DNA of 64,000 bases from Gymnothorax reevesii (Eukaryota; Chordata; Actinopteri; Anguilliformes; Muraenidae), in NCBI GenBank assembly GCA_029721435.1, contig CM056592.1, forward strand, positions 35,661,611-35,725,610, in the 5' to 3' direction. The notes beneath the pieces were generated by a model. It had not been told where the DNA came from. It did no database searches and saw only the letters and a program-made list of their open reading frames with translations. Of the stretch, positions 52,387 to 63,734 are shown piece by piece (the first letter of the stretch is position 1; every line of letters begins with the position of its first letter). The translations under genes were made by a program, and so were the position numbers.

Positions 52387-55300
52387 GTATGTCCGTTTAA
52401 CGGTTCACTCAGAATTTTTTGGTTATTTTTCGAAGAAATGGATCATATGTAGCAAATTAAATATGCATCCCACATTTGTAAATGCTCTCTAACTTTTTAA
52501 TCGTTATTTGAAAACTAAGATTTGGCTGGTTTGTACGGTCCTAAGCCCCACCCCTGCATACGGTCCTCGTAGTCATATGACCTGTGACATGTGAAAAGTA
52601 AGTTGCAAACGTTCCCAGCTGATCGATCAGTAGTTTGTTCTATACTGAATTGATTTCACCTTGATCAATTCTAGATTTCGTAAACATTCATCAACATGCC
52701 AAATAGGTGTGTAGTGGTAGGCTGTAACAAGACTCCAAACGATGGTATGAGTTTAGCCTACATCACTTCCCAAAAAAAGAGATGCCAAGTCCCACGCATT
52801 CGGTAGAGTCTCTCGCCTCTTCGTGGCATTCACCTTCCTGTGCCGTAGTTCGCAATTTTCCAATCAGCACGCAGTGGAGAAATTCATTCGCGGAATTTAA
52901 GTCATTGTGCATTAAGTTAATCAGTTTCACGTGCATTACGGCGGATTTCCCCTCTAGTGTCACGGAAATCGATTACGACTCAGGAATTCTCACCTTTGTC
53001 TTTACGGAGAGATCGAAAGCAATGGAATTGCAATAATGACGTTTCAGACAGTGGCGGAACTAGAAATTGGAATTGGGGTGGCACAGACACGTCCGTTTAT
53101 GACAATTAGGATGGCCCTGGCTAGTTCTGAATTATTTTTCTTCATTGACGCGTTTTCCAATTATCGTAATTTGCAACTGAAGACACGGTTTCTCTCCATA
53201 TGCGATCTAACAGCGATGATATCATGAGCTAAATTCAGTAGAACTGACTATTTGGCTGGACAAAACATCCGTTTTAAACAATTCTCAATCAATCCCCCCC
53301 GATTAGGTAGGATGACAGTCATTCATCTGGACGGCTATTTGCGGAATTTAAATCAATGTCAAATAGTTGGAGCCCCATGCTTTTTATAGCCTATTTCACT
53401 GCCGAGTGCCACCTTTCCTCTCCAGACCAATTATAATTTTGAATTGTGTTGATTTAAATTAAGCAAACGCGTCCAGATGAAAGATCGTCCTCTTACCTAA
53501 TCGGGGAGAACAAGCAACACCTGCTACGTGTGGAGTGCTCTCGGAGTGAACATTTTGTTAGTCATGAAAATGACTGAGAACAGGTCAGGACTAGTAATTG
53601 TTTGAAATGGATGTTTTGTCCACCCCAATTCTGAGTTCTACCGAACTTAGCTCATGATTTCATCGCTGTTAGATCGCATATGGAGAGAAACCGTGTCTTC
53701 AGTTGCCAATTACAATAATTAGAAAACGCGTCAATAAAGAGAAATGGTTGATTACTAGCCAGGACTATCTTAATTGACATTAAGGGACGTGTCTATGCCA
53801 TCCTTCCCATTTCTAGTTCCGCCGCTGGTTTCATTTGGTCTTGTTTCATTAAAACAATTGAAACGATCATGAAACACATGCATTGTTTTTTTTCCCTGAG
53901 TAAAGAGAAGCACAAGACCGGAGTCACAATCGCTTTCCATGTTGCTTGTGGTGAGGTCCACCTTTACGCAAGTGAAACTGAAACTTCAATGCACAAGGAT
54001 TTTAATTTCGTGTGAGAATCTCATTAATAAGCTTTCACTGAATAATTGCGGACTACGGTGAATAAGCCTAAAAAATGCGTAGGACCTACTTCGAATGCGT
54101 GAGACTTGGCATCTCTGAGATCCGTTCTCGTGCTTAATCCCCCACTTGATCAGCTGCTACCCCGCCGGGCCCGGGGCGGGTAGCCCACGGTCCAACCCCG
54201 CTGTACGGCTTTGAAGTCAATGTCAGTGTAAGAGTGCTGCGTATGCTTGTGTTACAAACACACTTACAATCCCACAATAACAAGTTGTCATTTCTTTCTC
54301 ATTAACTGCTTTTCAGGCCAGAGAGACATTTCACCCCCTTAAACCGCTTTGAGAAAAATGGCTAGGTATTCACTGATTAAACCCTTAACGGTCACCTGCA
54401 TTTTCTCACATTTGGCCCGGCCCTAAGTAGGGCCCAGTTTAGGGGTTAAAAGCCCAACGTTTATATTATGCTTATTTTTGACATTCCTTGTCAGGAAGCC
54501 AAGCCTGGATGGCAATAAGTTTTAAATGATCAAAATCAAGACTGTGGTGATTCAATAAGCTGCTAATTAGGCATCTGATCACGTGTGTTGTAGTTCTTTC
54601 CAAATGGTTTTCCTAAAACCAGTCACAAAAATAACACAATCATCATTTTCTTTGTTTTTGAAAACTTAATTACCCTATAAATAGTTAGTTTTAGTGACCA
54701 CATGTCCACAGTTTTAACAATTATTAGTCAATTGTTTCTACAATTTCAAGAGTTACAATTTTTCTCCCTTTTTTCTGCAATAAAGTAATTTGTAATAAAA
54801 TGGTACGATTTTAATGTGCTGCTGTTCAGCAACAGCATGAAAAGCTATTTCTTCCATATTGAGGCTTATTAGTGTAAATAATCCCTATGAATATGGGTGG
54901 CGCAGTTGAGACAAATTAGCAACTCATTGAAATTCTGGAATTGTCGGTTTGGCTGGAATAAAAACCAGGAGACACAGTAGGTTCCCAAGACCGAGTTTGG
55001 GTACCCCTGCTCTTGAGTCTTGGCGCTTTCAAGCATTCTTAAACATTTGCCTCAAACACACTTATGGCTAATTATAGATCAAAAACAAAGGTACTCCGCT
55101 GCTCCATGATATCAGCATCCATGTCACAGGAAGAAATGACCTTTCTGACAGGATGAAAGTTTGGTCACTCAGAGAGTGACGCGCAGCATCGTTCTTTGTT
55201 GTATCGCAGGCATCGGCAGGAGCACGGCGTTAGCATTGGCTCGTTGCGGAGCAGAGGTCATCGCGGTCACTCGCACTCAGGCTGACCTGGACAGCCTCCT

Positions 55301-58300
55301 CCTGGAGGTAATGCCCCAGATAGATGCGCACGCTTGGATTACGCTCCTGTGGTTCCACACTGAGCTATTGTTGCACCGCCACGCATCCATACCATCATTC
55401 TGACAGGCTGAATAATGTGTGCTTTTTAAGTAGTTGACCCCGTTTCACTGCGTCAATATTTAAATGATTCCTCCGATACTTTTTTTGTTCCCAAGTGTGC
55501 CTCCATTCGGCCAGTGTGCGTAGATCTGAGCGACTGGGAGGCCACTGACGCTGCTCTAAAGGACTTGGGCCCCGTGGACCTGCTAGTGAACAATGCAGGA
55601 CGCGCTCTTCCAGCTCCATTTCTCGAAGCCACCCCTGATCAGTTTGACAAGTAACTTTTTTTTTTTCCTCCATGGATTAATGAGTGGTCTGCATTTGTTT
55701 TGTGCATCCTAATGCGTTACTTCATCTTAAAGGGTGTGAAAACAAAAATCTGGAAAAATGCTTGAATACATTCCTTCTTTGAGAAAGATAAAATTTTAAA
55801 AATCCAGTTTCTTTTGAGAGATCATTTTGGCTTACGCCACATTGACGTTTTTAGTTTATCTATAAACACATACAGCGCTGTGAAAGTATTTGCCCACTTC
55901 CTGATTTTTTTTTTTTTTTTTTTTTTGCATATTTTCACACTTGTTTCAGATTATGAAACAAAATTCAATATTAGACAAAGATAACTTGAGTAAATACAAA
56001 ATACAGGTTTTAAATGATTTCATTTATTGAGGGGAAAAAAGCTATCCGAACCTACCTGGCCCTATGTGAAAAAGTGATTGCCCTCTAAACCTAACGACTG
56101 CAATCAATCGTTTGTGATAACTGGCAATGAGTCTTTCACATCACTGTGAAGGAATTTTGGTCCATACTTTGCAGAATCATCTTAATTCAGCCACATTGGA
56201 GGGTTTTCGAGCATGAATGGCCTGTCTAAGGTAATGCCACAGCATATCAAACAGATTTGAGCCCGGAATTTGACATGACTACTCCAAAACCTTAATTTAG
56301 TTTTTTTTTAAGCCATTCAGAGGTGGACTTGCTGGTGTGTTTCGGATCATTGTCCTGCTGCGTAACCCAAGTGCGCTTGAGCTTGAGGTCACAAAATGAT
56401 GGTCGGACTTTCTCCTTCAGGATTTTCCGGTAGAGGGCAGAATTCATGGTTCCATGAATTATGGCAAGTCATCCAGCTCCTGAGGCAGCAAAGCAGCCCC
56501 AGACCATCACACTTCCACCACCATGTTTGACTGTTGGTATGATGTTCTTTTTATGTAATGCTAAGGTAGTTTTACGCCAGATGTAACGGGACGCACACCT
56601 TCCAAAAAGTTCAACTTTTGTCTGACCAGTCCACTGAATATTTTTCCAAAAGTCTTGGGGATCATCAAGATATTTTGGGGCAAATATGAGACGAGCCTTT
56701 GTGTTCTTTTTGGTCATCAATGATTTTTGCCTTGGAACCCTCCCATGGATGCCATTTTTGCTCAGTCTCTTTCTTATTGTTGAATCATGAACGCTGACTT
56801 GAACGGAGGCAAGTGAGGCCTGCAGTTCTTTAGATATTGTTCTTGGTTCTTGTGTGACCTCTTGGATGAGTCAACGATAAACTCTTGGAGTAATTTTGGT
56901 AGGCCAGCCACTCCTGGGAAGGTTCTCCACTGTTCCAAGTTTTCTCCATTTGTGGGTAATGGCTCTGACCTTGATTTTCTGAAGTCCCAAAGCCTTAGGA
57001 ATAGCTTTGTAACCCTTTCCAATGACTTTGTTTCTCATCTGTTCTAGGATTTCTTTAGATTGTGGCACGATGTTGCTTTTTGAGATCTTTTAGCCTACTT
57101 CACTTTGTCAGACAGGTTCTATTTAAGTGATTTCCTGATTCAACAGGTCTAGGCAGTTATCAGGCCTGGGTGCAGCTAATGAAATTGGACTAAAAAATTG
57201 GGGGGGTGGGGGGGAATAACTTTTAAAAAACTGCATTTTGTGTTTACTTAGGTTTGTCTAATTAAAATTTGTTTGATCTGAAACATTTAAGTGCGAAAAA
57301 TGTGCAAAAAAGTAAGAAATCGCGAAGGGAGAAAATACTTTTTCATGGCACTGTATATAGTGAGTAATTTTTTTAAGAAGTTTTGAAATTTTTCATTGAA
57401 TAAAAATACTGTGAGGTAGTCTTTGCATTTAACATGGTAATGTTTGCTAATTTAATAAATGGCATAGATCCAGTTACTAACTGATAAAGCAAAAGACTTC
57501 ACAGTTTTAAAATGGTGTTAACAAATTCAACTGGGATTAGTGAGGTGAAAAACATTATTTTGGTGAAGTTCTGTTTGTAGAATGGGATGTAGAATGACCT
57601 GATCAAGTTTGATAAAGTGCAAGATGGAACATTATATAAATATAAAATGTTAGTAAGCCTAAGCATTTCAGCAAAAGTAAACATAACCACATAACCTCTC
57701 ACTTTTTCAGAATATTTGACATCAATCTTAAAGGGGCCCTGCATGTTTCTCAGGTAAGTGTCTCACCACATGTGCGTTGCTCATTCGGAAGCATAGGTGT
57801 TAATGGTGCCTTGTCTTTCTCTCTCACCCTCGGGGTGCAGATTGTGGCTCGAGGGATGAAGGCCAGAGGTGCTGGTGGCTCCATTGTTAACGTCTCAAGC
57901 AAGGCAGGGCAGCGTCCATTGAGAAACCTCGGAATATACAGTGCGTGACCTTGGCCGTTAACCCTAGTCCTGCTGGTCGCCAATTTATAGATGACCCTGA
58001 ATCATTTTCCTGTGTGCCGGTCCTCGATAAGCATTTGCCTAGAGACAGGACTAGGGTCAATATGAATTCGTGGCTAGTTCTGTTCTTCCACTTGGAATTT
58101 AAGTCCCAGCATTTACACTGAGTTTTGACGAATCCACAAATTACAAAACCCAAAACCAGTGAAGTTGGCATGTTATGAAAATCGTAGATAAAAACAGAAT
58201 ACAATGATTTGCAAATCCTTTTCAATTTATATTCAATTGAATACACTGCAAAGACAAGATGTTTATTGTTCAAACTGAGAAACTTAATTTTTTTTGCAAA

Positions 58301-61300
58301 TAATCATTAACTTAGAATTAAAAGGCAGCAACACATTGCAAAAAAGTTGGCACAGGGGTCTTTTTACCACTGTTACATCGCCTTTCCTTTTAATGACGCA
58401 CAGTAAACATTTGGGAACTGAGGAGACCAATTTTTGAAGCTTTTCAGGTGGAACTCTTTCCCATTCTTGCTTGATGTACAGCTTACGTTGTTCAACAGTC
58501 CGGGGTCTCCGTTGTCGTATTTTACGCTTCATAATGCGCTGTAGAGTTTTAACTTGCACTTGCAGATGTAGCAATGAAGTGTAGTTACTGACAGTGGTTT
58601 TCTGAAGTGTTCTGAGTCCGTGTGGTGATGTCTCTTACACACTGATGTTGGTTTTTGATGCAGTACCGCCTGAGGGATCGAGGGTCACGGGCATTCAATG
58701 TTGGTTTTCGGCCTTGTCGCTTACGTGCAGTGATTTCTCCAGATTCTCTGAACCTTTTGACGATATTACGGACCGTAGATGATGAAATCCCTAAATTTCT
58801 TGCAATAGCTCGTTGAGGAATGTTGTTTTTAAACTGTTCTACAATCAGCTCACGCATTTGTTCACTAAGTGGTGACCCTTGCCCCATCCTTGTTTGTGAA
58901 TGACTGAGCATTTCAGGGAAGCTGCTTTTATACCCAATCATGGCACCCACCTGTTCCCAATTAGCCCGTTCACCTGTGGGATGTTCCAAATAAGTGTTTG
59001 ATGAGCATTCCTCAACTCTCTGTCTTTTTTGCCACTTGTGCCAGCTTTTTTGAAACATGTTGCAGGCATCAAATTCCAAATGAGCTAATATTTGCAAAAA
59101 ATGACATAGTTTACCTGTTCGAACATTAAGTAACTTGTCTTTGCAGTGTATTCAATTGAATATAGGTTGAAAAGGATTTGCGAATCATTGTATTCCGTTT
59201 TTATTTACGATTTACACAACTTGCCAACTTCACTGGTTTTGGGTTTGTACTACAAGTAGATGGGGTTGTGAAAAGCTAACACTGTGCCTCAGGATGCACA
59301 CATTTTGAGGGAAAATGTGAAATTAGGGCTGAACACTGTACTGCATTCTACAAATAATTTGTCTTCCGTACAGGTGCGTCCAAAGCTGCCCTTGACATGC
59401 TGACCAGAGTGATGGCTATGGAACTTGCAACATATCAGGTGGTGCACAATTTACCACTGCACTGCAAACTGTAGCTGATGCGTGCACTCTGCCACTCATA
59501 GAAGAGTTTCACTTGCTTTACAGCGAATTGTACAACATGAAATGTGCAACATGTGCAGCTTTACTCATACTTACAAGTTTAATTATTATATGTAATCTGG
59601 AGATCCTTCCGGTTTTAAAATCTCAGAACCAGATTTACACCTTAGTTCTCGTTGACTCATTTGTACATACAGCGGGGAAAATAAGTGTTGAAGGCGTCAA
59701 AATTTTTCTCAGTAAATATATTTCTAATGGGGCTGTTGACATGAAATTTTCACCAGATGTCAGTAACAACCCAGGTAATCCACACATGCAAAGAAATAAA
59801 AAAAACTTAAGTCCATAAATTAAGTTATTCCCTGTGTCATTCCACTTTATTACATATAAATATTGAACACATGAAGGAAAGAGGTGCGAAAAGGCATGGA
59901 AAGCCAAGAAACCAGCTGAAATCTGTCAGTATTTAGAAAGCAATCCTGCCCCCCATCAGAGCAAATTAATATCAGCTGGTTTAGTCCTAATTGATGGCCT
60001 ATAAAAAGGTTTCTCATTACCAAGGTGTCACACAAGAAGCGTCTCATGATGGGTAAAAGCAAAGAGCTCTCAAGACCTTCGCAAAATTATTGTGGCAAAA
60101 CATACTGATGGCATTAGTTATAGAAGTATTTCTAAACTTCTGAATATTCCAGTGAGCACCATTGGGGCCATAATCCAGAAGTGGAAGGAACATCATTTCA
60201 CCATAAAGCAGTCACGACCAGGTGCTGTTTGCAAGATTTCTGACAGAGGAGTAAAAAGAATAATCAGAAGAGTTGTCCTAGAGCCAAGGACCACTTCGCT
60301 TCCGAAGGACTTGGAATTAGCAGGTACAGTTGTTTCAAAGAAAACAATAAGTATTGCACTCAACAACCATGGCCTCTACGCACACTCACCACGCAAGACT
60401 CCATTGCTGAAGAAAAAGCACGTTGAAGCTCGTTTGAAGTTTGCTGCACAACATGTGGACAAGCCTATGAAATACTGGGAGAATATTATCTGGTCAGATG
60501 AGACAAAAAATTGAACTCTTTGAATGTCATTGCACATACCATGTTTGGAGGACAAACGGCACTGCATGTCACCCCCAAAACACCATAACAACAGAGAAGT
60601 TTGGAGGTGGGAACATCATGGTGTGAGGCCGCCTTTCAGAATATGGCACTTGCAAATTTCATATAATTGAAGGAAGGATGAAAGGAGAAATTTATTGAGA
60701 CATTCTTGCTGCTGAGACATTCTTGCTGCTGAGGCATTCTGCTGCGATCTACTAGGATGCTGAAGTTGAAATGAGGGTCGGCATATCAGCAAGACAATGA
60801 TCCCAAACACACAGCTAAAGAAGCTCTCAATTTGCTTCAGAGAAAGAAAATAAAGCTGTAAGAATGGCCCAGTCAATCACCCGACTTGAATCCAATTGAA
60901 AATCTATGGAAAGAACTGAAGATCAGAGTTCAGAGAAGAGGCCCCCGGAACCTTTGAAGATTTGAAGACAGTTTGTGTGGAAGAATGGGCCAAAATCACA
61001 CCTGAGCAATGCATGCGACTGGTTTCTCCATACAGGAGATGTCTTGAGGCTGTCATTACCAACAAAGGCTTTTCTACTAAGTATTAAATAAATTTCAGTA
61101 AGTGTGTTCAATACTTTTTCCCTGTGTCATTCCACTTTATTATACATAATAGAATTTATGGACTCATGTGTTTTGATTTCTTGTGTGTATGTATGTATGT
61201 AATCCACACTTGTATGTGTGGATTACTTGGGTTGTTACCGACATTTGGTGAAAATTTCATGCCAACAGCCCCATTTGGAATATATTTACGGAGAAAAATG

Positions 61301-62999
61301 TTAACCCTTTCTATACTTATTTCCCTGCTGTATTATAACTATCATGAAGAGCTCAATAAATTTACTTAATTCACACCGTATGCTCAGGTACAATAGTCAT
61401 TTGCTCCAAGTAACTGAGTATCTGAAAATTAAGCTAATGCCAAAATGCCTACCAAGTCCACGAGGAGATACCGAAGGGCTTGCAGTTTCTCCAATCTGAA
61501 ATTTTGTGAATAAATTGCTTTTTCTGAGAAATGCAAGCTGTGATACCTGCCAAAAGGAATGTTAATAAGCTCGGAGTTACTATCCAAACTTTTTTTTCAT
61601 GCGTCCACAATCATTTTTTGTATATTTTACTCTAAAAAAATGATCAGTGCGTTAACATTTGCGGAATATTCCTTTTGCTGCCGAGATTGTTTTTACACTT
61701 TTCTGTTTTGTACAAGATATGTATGCCAGTGTAGCCAACATTTCTGCATGTTACAGTGTACGTATGTTTCCATTATTAACTAAAGTGAACTTTCTGTTGG
61801 CTGCATCTCCATATTCCCAGATCAGGGTGAACGCTGTAAATCCCACCGTGGTCATGACTGCGATAGGCATCGCCCTCTGGGGTGACCCAGATAAAGCCAA
61901 AGCCATGAAGTCGTTGATTCCTCTGGGAAAATTTGCAGGTCGGCCTTCCATTTCAATCTGTGGCTGAAGACACACTTTCAAACTATATGTTGAGGCGATT
62001 CAACTCGGAGGCACGCAGCCTCAACCTCTTAAACACAAACTTATCACTTTATCACTTTGGTTTTCCCTTTAGGAGGGTAAAAGTCAGAAAAATCATTTTT
62101 CTCATAATTTTTGGACTATGGCACATACATATGTGAACACATCAGGTAAAAATTTCAGATTTCATGACTCTTGGACTTTTTTTTTTACTGTTTGCTATCG
62201 TTTTTTTTTTTTTACTTGTACCTGTAAAGTATTTGATGTCAAAAAATTAGAGTGATTCACCTCTGTTTGGAATCATGTGACAAGTAAACTGCAATCAAGA
62301 AAAAAGTGCCCAACTTTAACAGCCTTCATCTCAAAATCACAAAGTGACATGAAATGTCAATATTTACTTGATGCGTCACACATTCTGTATCTGCTGGTGG
62401 CAGCACTTCGCTTAAGCAACATCTCACTTATGTTGGGAGAAATATTCAAATTCAGAATGCCATGTTTTTGTGGCCCGAGCATTACATGAAATGGAAAATA
62501 TCTCAATTTTGCGCAGTGCTTTTCCCTGTAATTCAGCAGGACATATTTGGGGTTAAAAAGGGGAAAAAGGTACAATAAAAATGCATTAGAATTCTGCTCA
62601 ATGCACAAAAAAACATCCATTAAATGTTAGCGGAAGTGACAGCACTTCAGAGCCCCATGGCTGTACATATTTGGCTGCAGCTGCCACAATAACTCACATG
62701 TATATCGTACTCCCTCCCAGGAGGTTTTTTTTTAAATATTTGGAATGAGTAGTTACAGCATTCACTTTTCGTTTAGAAGCCATTAAGGGCAAAGTGACTC
62801 ATGAATAAATACATTTGTGACTGAATTAATGTTCAGTGCATGATCTGTACCTCTGTACCGGTGACCTGTGCTGTGTCTGTGTTTTTGTCCGACAGAGGAG
62901 GAAGATGTGGTGAACGCAATCCTGTTCCTTCTCAGCGACAAGGCTGCGATGATCACTGGAGCCACTCTGCCTGTGGATGGAGGCTTCACTGCAGTCTAA
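52335..62999 (+). CDS. dcxr: Dicarbonyl/L-xylulose reductase-like, copy B (8 coding exons)
   Basis: Exons 52335-52386, 55210-55307, 55496-55650, 57711-57753, 57841-57940, 59374-59438, 61821-61938 and 62896-62999 have exactly the lengths of copy A and give 244 residues with intact GT/AG junctions. The TGAGKGIG loop, NNAG, N107, S136, Y149, K153 and W191 are kept, so an NADPH-dependent short-chain reductase fold is expected. It differs from copy A at 17 residues: T9R, C86R, S87A, T89P, M103I, L104F, Q137K, S139G, H146L, A147G, C150S, P185A, M186I, F190L, S192G, V197A and S218A. Positions 137, 139, 146 and 150 depart from both copy A and human DCXR, whereas R9, A87, F104, A197 and A218 match human. 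Function may be retained with altered substrate preference or be under relaxed constraint. Confidence 0.9.
53049..53827. mobile_element. Fold-back element with ~22-bp ends, probably hAT-like
   Basis: The ends are CAGTGGCGGAACTAGAAATT and the inverse of CAGCGGCGGAACTAGAAATG. Long internal inverted repeats (about 53,090-53,300 against about 53,480-53,790) make it largely self-complementary. The flanks GTTTCAGA and GTTTCATT could be a decayed 8-bp duplication. Absent from copy A intron 1. Related sequences lie at 26.2-26.7 kb and 63.7-64.0 kb. Confidence 0.7.
55210..55307 (+). CDS. dcxr: dcxr copy B coding exon 2
   Basis: Residues 18-50. It differs from copy A by a single silent change near the end. 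Confidence 0.88.
55496..55650 (+). CDS. dcxr: dcxr copy B coding exon 3
   Basis: Residues 51-101 plus two bases. Four silent changes relative to copy A, plus the cluster R86, A87, P89 after NNAG. Confidence 0.88.
55873..57353 (-). mobile_element. Decayed Tc1-like transposon in DCXR-B intron 3
   Basis: The ends CAGCGCTGTGAAAGTATTTG and the inverse of CAGTGCCATGAAAAAGTATT lie next to TA. The - strand transposase is in fragments: an HTH ([20 protein letters not shown], about 56,871-57,068), [30 protein letters not shown] with the first D replaced, and [16 protein letters not shown]. Orthologous to 4,496-7,044 but without the nested elements. Confidence 0.85.
57711..57753 (+). CDS. dcxr: dcxr copy B coding exon 4
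   Basis: Residues 102-116, [14 protein letters not shown] after the split codon. N107 is kept. Confidence 0.88.
57841..57940 (+). CDS. dcxr: dcxr copy B coding exon 5
   Basis: Residues 117-149 plus one base. S136 and Y149 are kept, with K137, G139, L146 and G147. The donor A/GTGCGT makes residue 150 serine. Confidence 0.88.
58144..59247 (-). mobile_element. Internally deleted Tc1-like transposon in DCXR-B intron 5
   Basis: Same family as 21,821-24,459, with complete outer inverted repeats and TA on each side (58,142-58,143 and 59,248-59,249). The C-terminal catalytic part is deleted. The N-terminal DNA-binding region remains on the - strand ([20 protein letters not shown], 58,585-59,097). 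Copy A at about 7,882 reads AAATTACTACAAG across the empty site. Confidence 0.9.
59374..59438 (+). CDS. dcxr: dcxr copy B coding exon 6
   Basis: Residues 150-171 with K153. Identical to copy A. Confidence 0.88.
59670..61330 (+). mobile_element. Decayed Tc1-like transposon in DCXR-B intron 6
   Basis: The ends CAGCGGGGAAAATAAGTGTT and the inverse lie next to TA. The N-terminal 140 codons or so (60,092-60,514) are still open, with [20 protein letters not shown] and [19 protein letters not shown], so the first catalytic D remains. A frameshift follows directly and stops occur later. Orthologous to 8,314-9,938. Confidence 0.88.
61821..61938 (+). CDS. dcxr: dcxr copy B coding exon 7
   Basis: Residues 172-210 plus one base. 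[18 protein letters not shown] carries four changes clustered around the conserved W191. Confidence 0.88.
61939..62895. other. dcxr: DCXR-B intron 7
   Basis: About 960 bp without the Tc1-fragment/Gmr1 composite that fills this intron in copy A. 62,306-62,857 has no counterpart in copy A, where the composite replaces it. Confidence 0.6.
62896..62999 (+). CDS. dcxr: dcxr copy B coding exon 8
   Basis: Residues 211-244 and TAA. It differs from copy A only at residue 218. Confidence 0.88.
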
Positions 63000-63207
63000 T
63001 CTGTCCCAAATCCGTCATTTGTGGCACCGTTATAGCCTAGCTGATGGCGTTGGCTCAGTGTACTCTATCAAATTTGATGAATAATTTGATAATTTTTCTC
63101 TTTAACAAAATGTTTTAGAACACTAAAAGTCAAGTTTTTGAGTGTACTGCGGATTGATCTGCTAGTGTTGAACTGCAATGAAAATAACAGGATGGGGATT
63201 TTCCTTT

Positions 63208-63213
63208 AATAAA
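63208..63213 (+). terminator. Possible replacement polyadenylation signal for DCXR-B
   Basis: The first AATAAA after the DCXR-B stop codon, 209 bp downstream. The homologue of the copy A signal is lost. Confidence 0.35.
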
Positions 63214-63226
63214 TTTACACCCAAGC

Positions 63227-63290
63227 AGGGGTGGTCCGGTGGCGCAGTAGGTAATGCTCCAGCCTGAACCCAGTCAGGGGCCTCTGTGTT
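63227..63290 (+). repeat. Short dispersed repeat-like segment
   Basis: GGTGGCGCAGTAGGTAATGC is the kind of head seen in many fish short interspersed repeats, and copy A has a slightly shorter version at about 13,527. No tRNA fold was established. Confidence 0.3.
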
Positions 63291-63529
63291 GCTGACGTAT
63301 TCAGTGCTCATGTCTCATGTGATCTGGAAAAACCCAGCGAGTTTATCAGTGGCAAGCGTCTCACAATTGAACAAAAACATTTGGATTCTGGACTTCTCCT
63401 AGCTGGGGAAAAAAAAAAAAACTTAGTGTTATTTGAACAGTCAAAATTAATAGCTAGTGTTTCAAGATTTCCACCACTCTTAACTACCGTAAATGTGACT
63501 CAAACTCAGTTTCAATCCAAAAGAGAAAT

Positions 63530-63734
63530 ATGTAATGGGTTTTTCCAGATCACAGGAGATGTTGCCTCCGCGAACGCTGGCTTCTTCCCACTGTCCACAA
63601 ACCTGCAGGCGAGGTAACAGGGGGACTATGAATTGCGCATCGGAGCGAGTGTGTCAGTGAGTGACACGAGAGCCTTGCAGTGGATTAGCGAGCTGTCCAC
63701 GGTGAGTTCCTGCCTCGTTTGGAAGAGGCTATAG
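63530..63734 (+). other. Conserved unidentified block after DCXR-B
   Basis: Counterpart of 13,830-14,030. It keeps the acceptor-like CAG, the 65-nt open stretch, and the stretch ending TCCACG/GTGAGT. The ATG and GCCATG of copy A are changed (CAG and GCCTTG), so translation starts there are not shared. Confidence 0.35.

Noticed and set aside
63227..63290. tRNA gene or tRNA-derived SINE head
   Set aside because: GGTGGCGCAGTAGGTAATGC resembles repeat heads but no cloverleaf or B box could be made convincing; left as a low-confidence repeat.
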